A DNA stretch of 64,000 nucleotides from HGM04593 sp045630965 (GTDB lineage Bacteria; Bacteroidota; Bacteroidia; Bacteroidales; Bacteroidaceae). Below the pieces are notes generated by a model. The model saw only the letters and a program-made list of their open reading frames with translations, was not told the origin of the DNA and searched no databases. The translations under genes were made by a program, and so were the position numbers. Location of the stretch: NCBI GenBank assembly GCA_045630965.1, contig JAZQTU010000039.1, forward strand, positions 1 through 64,000, given 5' to 3'. Positions 62,123 through 64,000 of the stretch are shown in pieces; the stretch's first letter is position 1; every line of letters starts with the position of its first letter.

Positions 62123-62193
62123 CGTCAAAGAAAGACTTGAAACAGAATACACGTTAATGTTTTAAGGTTAAAAAGTCAGTACAATAAATAAAC

Positions 62194-62227
62194 AAACAGG
62201 GGTTGTTCATACGAACAACCCCTGTTT
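62194..62227. terminator. Perfect hairpin between convergent tilS and the small minus-strand ORF
   Basis: A perfect 15-bp stem (62194-62208 with 62213-62227) closes a 4-nt loop. It lies 5 bp past the stop of the minus-strand 58-aa ORF, where the following bases read TTTATTTATTG, and about 70 bp past tilS. It probably terminates both. Confidence 0.75.
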
Positions 62228-62232
62228 AAGTG

Positions 62233-62409
62233 TTACTGCCACAAGTTACCCCATGTTCCGCGGTGGCCTGTTGAAAGCTGACCGCCGTTGTTTCCTGGTT
62301 TTGTTGTGTCAACTATTGTACCGTTGTTAATCTGTATTGATGCGGCAAGCATGTTTGTTGCCTCGATGTTTACCTCTGTAGCAAGAGGTGATATATATAC
62401 CTTTTTCAT
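62233..62409 (-). CDS. Small protein of 58 aa, unknown function
   Basis: Small ORF read directly from the sequence. An ATG (62409-62407) opens 58 codons ending in TAA (62235-62233). The product begins MKKVYISPLATEVNIEATNM, continues LAASIQINNGTIVDTTKPGN and ends with a glycine-rich tail (NGGQLSTGHRGTWGNLWQ). The KKxYxxPxxxV start with a following LAAS and a polar, G/N/T-rich second half reminds me of short Bacteroidales ORFs whose role is unknown. A terminator hairpin starts 5 bp after the stop, which supports a true gene. There is no long hydrophobic segment. A precursor peptide or secreted small protein is possible but unproven. Confidence 0.6.
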   Translation of the reverse strand: MKKVYISPLATEVNIEATNMLAASIQINNGTIVDTTKPGNNGGQLSTGHRGTWGNLWQ

Positions 62410-62420
62410 ATTTATATATC

Positions 62421-62460
62421 GGCCCCCTCCGTCTCCCCTAGGGGGGAGAGTTTGGAGGAC
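62421..62460. repeat. GC-rich palindromic intergenic repeat, copy 2
   Basis: GGCCCCCTCC-GTCTCCCC-TA-GGGGGGAGAG-TTTGGAGGAC has the same layout as the element at 60507-60545 and the same orientation. It sits between the truncated secreted-protein gene and the 58-aa ORF. Confidence 0.65.
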
Positions 62461-62472
62461 TTTTCTAATCCA

Positions 62473-64000
62473 TTACTTAACCAAGACCTTATGTCCGTTA
62501 ACAATATAAATTCCAGCCTTGGTAATCTCGCTTACGCGGCGGCCCTGGAGGTCGTAGATTACGTTTTCGTTATTCTCAACAACAACCTCTTCAATTGCTG
62601 TTGTGCCTTCGAAGTCGAAACGGAGGCTTGAACTGTTCTGCTGTACTGTTCCGGCTGGGAGTTCAAGGTATGCCTTGTATGCACTGTTCATGAAAGTAGA
62701 GTTTGTTTCTGTTCCATCACCTGCAACACACATACCAACCTCATTATTCTCTAATAGCCATAGAACATAGTATTCTTTGGCTGTGTCCTTGTCAATTACT
62801 ATACTCTTTGTAGAACCCTTCAACTTGTTGTCGTTGATAGGTGCAGTTGTTCCCTTAGATGTAATTTCTGGAGCATATACAATGTTGTTTTCTGTTTCAC
62901 ATTTGACGATAACACCATTTCCTGCAGGAACTACATCGCCTGTGATTTGTTCAAGGTGCAGGTATTTGCCATCATTGACTTGGTCTGCATAGTAAACTGT
63001 ACCCAAGGTTGATGGTATCTTTATATAGTTATTGCTATAATATGTTGCAACATCTGCAGCTGCTTTAATTTCCAAAGGCTTTACAGCAAGGATTGCTGAA
63101 CCATTGTCATTGTCGGTCCAGAAAGCAACATTGCCATTACCAGCATTTGCATTCATATACTTGGTTGAGTTAGGGTAATTCAAGCAGAACCATGCACCTT
63201 CAAGAATGTAGTCACCTTCTCTTGAGGTATCGTATCTTCTTGCAGCTATATTCCATATGGTGTTGTAACCATCGGGCAAATTATTTTCTTCAAGTAAAAG
63301 TGGCTTGATGTCGTTGTTTTCAGCAGGGTTGCTCGACGAAAGAATATAACCCTCGCCTTTGCCCTTGTTTACAACGCGGAAACCATTGATTGGGTCACCA
63401 ACGAATGCCCAGAAATAGTCGTCTTCAGGATTGGTGAGTGAACGTTTCTCACCCCAAGCCAATGGTTCACCATTGTTTCCACCAACATATGTTCTGTATC
63501 TTCCAGTACCGTCACCTGTATTCCAGTTTGAGTGCATAATAAGGTTGTACCATTTGTTGCCAATCTCGGCGTATGTTGCTGCAAACTCAAAAGGATAAGC
63601 AGCCTCGTCAACAGTTACTGTGATTGTAAACTCGCCGGCAGCTGTAACAGTACCTGTGGGAGTGCCCTCATAACCTACAGCATAAAGGCCAAGGTCTGCG
63701 CTTGGATAGTTGCTACCCTCTGTTACCTCGTGGGTTACAGTCTTTACGGTATTGCCATTATACTGGTAATTGTAAACAACTGCAAAAACCTGAGCACGTG
63801 CCTTCTCAACAACGAATATAGCACCGGCATCAGCGTCGTTGAATGGGTGGTATTTGCCACTTGCGCTTACATATTCCCACTTGAAATACTTGATTGCATT
63901 ATTTGATTGGTTGAAAGCTTTGATTTTGAACTCTCCAACAGTAGCAGTCTCCTCAAATGTCAAAGCGTGAGCATTGCCTTCGCTTGGGTCTGCATTCACA
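62473..64000 (-). CDS. Secreted protein with C-terminal sorting-type domain (5' end outside window)
   Basis: At least 508 aa; the reading frame stays open to the window edge and no convincing start is present, so the gene is partial at its N-terminus. The visible part is beta-rich, with tandem Ig-like segments (EFKIKAFNQSNNAIKYFKWEY; GEFTITVTVDE) and a W/N/G-rich block (WAFVGDPINGFRVVNKGKGEGYIL) that looks faintly like a ricin-type lectin. The last 40 residues (VIYDLQGRRVSEITKAGIYI then NGHKVLVK) match the Bacteroidales secretion/sorting C-terminal signature. A carbohydrate- or matrix-binding surface protein is plausible; no catalytic motif is seen. Confidence 0.75.
   Translation of the reverse strand, partial: VNADPSEGNAHALTFEETATVGEFKIKAFNQSNNAIKYFKWEYVSASGKYHPFNDADAGAIFVVEKARAQVFAVVYNYQYNGNTVKTVTHEVTEGSNYPSADLGLYAVGYEGTPTGTVTAAGEFTITVTVDEAAYPFEFAATYAEIGNKWYNLIMHSNWNTGDGTGRYRTYVGGNNGEPLAWGEKRSLTNPEDDYFWAFVGDPINGFRVVNKGKGEGYILSSSNPAENNDIKPLLLEENNLPDGYNTIWNIAARRYDTSREGDYILEGAWFCLNYPNSTKYMNANAGNGNVAFWTDNDNGSAILAVKPLEIKAAADVATYYSNNYIKIPSTLGTVYYADQVNDGKYLHLEQITGDVVPAGNGVIVKCETENNIVYAPEITSKGTTAPINDNKLKGSTKSIVIDKDTAKEYYVLWLLENNEVGMCVAGDGTETNSTFMNSAYKAYLELPAGTVQQNSSSLRFDFEGTTAIEEVVVENNENVIYDLQGRRVSEITKAGIYIVNGHKVLVK

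Noticed and set aside
62288..62509. Plus-strand 73-codon ORF near the right end
   Set aside because: It runs antisense through the 58-aa ORF and the palindromic repeat and has no protein-like composition; the minus-strand reading is better.
63997..63999. GTG at the right edge as the true start of the last gene
   Set aside because: No signal peptide follows and the frame is still open at the window end; the gene is simply cut off.

Overview
The window is a chromosomal segment of a Bacteroidales bacterium, most likely a gut Bacteroidaceae or Prevotellaceae member. This rests on a SusC/SusD pair with a train of SPII lipoproteins, Bacteroides-type promoters (TTTG, about 19-22 bp, TAnnTTTG) instead of Shine-Dalgarno-led genes, a long-insert LepB, a Rho with a large disordered insertion, a B. 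theta-like fucose operon (fucI-fucA-fucK-fucP), a frdCAB-type succinate dehydrogenase/fumarate reductase, DUF1573, DUF4835 and YfhO proteins, and a C-terminal sorting-type tail. I see no phage, integrase, IS transposase or CRISPR array.

Layout. 1-228: end of a palindromic dispersed repeat and a terminator. 271-1980 (-): sugar symporter. 2237-5748 (+): sdhCAB/frdCAB, closed by a strong terminator. 5943-8772 (-): dapB-lepB-wbqC, then an acyltransferase (8867-10033, -). 10219-19603 (+): metG followed by an envelope-polysaccharide block (Wzx-type flippase, GT4, YfhO, GT2) and an aminopeptidase P. 19675-24901 (-): fucI-fucA-fucK-fucP, headed by an overlooked 57-aa ORF (24947-25120). 25422-28772 (+): nrdD-nrdG-nitroreductase, divergent from fuc. 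28779-31700 (+): membrane acyltransferase-like protein, engB and a thioredoxin-fold lipoprotein without its cysteines.

32053-46784 (+) is the most distinctive accessory block. It is a nine-gene Sus-like operon with no glycoside hydrolase, encoding SusC, SusD, a DUF4843-like lipoprotein, an acidic lipoprotein, two leucine-rich-repeat lipoproteins (one with BACON-like domains), a lipid-anchored subtilisin, a DUF1573 protein and a small lipoprotein. Several mature N-termini carry an acid-rich patch like the Bacteroidetes surface lipoprotein export signal. I infer a cell-surface proteolysis and peptide-uptake system rather than a glycan system.

47011-62122 returns to housekeeping: rho, a MerR/GyrI regulator, a DUF3127 OB-fold-like gene (-), dnaN with a DEDDh exonuclease, a coaBC gene fused in frame to a DUF4835 secreted protein, recN, rlmB, a pseudo-trypsin/TPR protein, a Sel1-repeat protein, tRNA-Cys (-) and tilS. 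The right end (-) holds a truncated secreted protein with a sorting-type C-terminus, followed by an overlooked 58-aa ORF and a perfect-hairpin terminator. Two copies of a GC-rich palindromic repeat flank the tRNA-tilS region. The best candidates for something new are the CoaBC-DUF4835 fusion, the LRR/subtilisin Sus-like locus and the two small ORFs.
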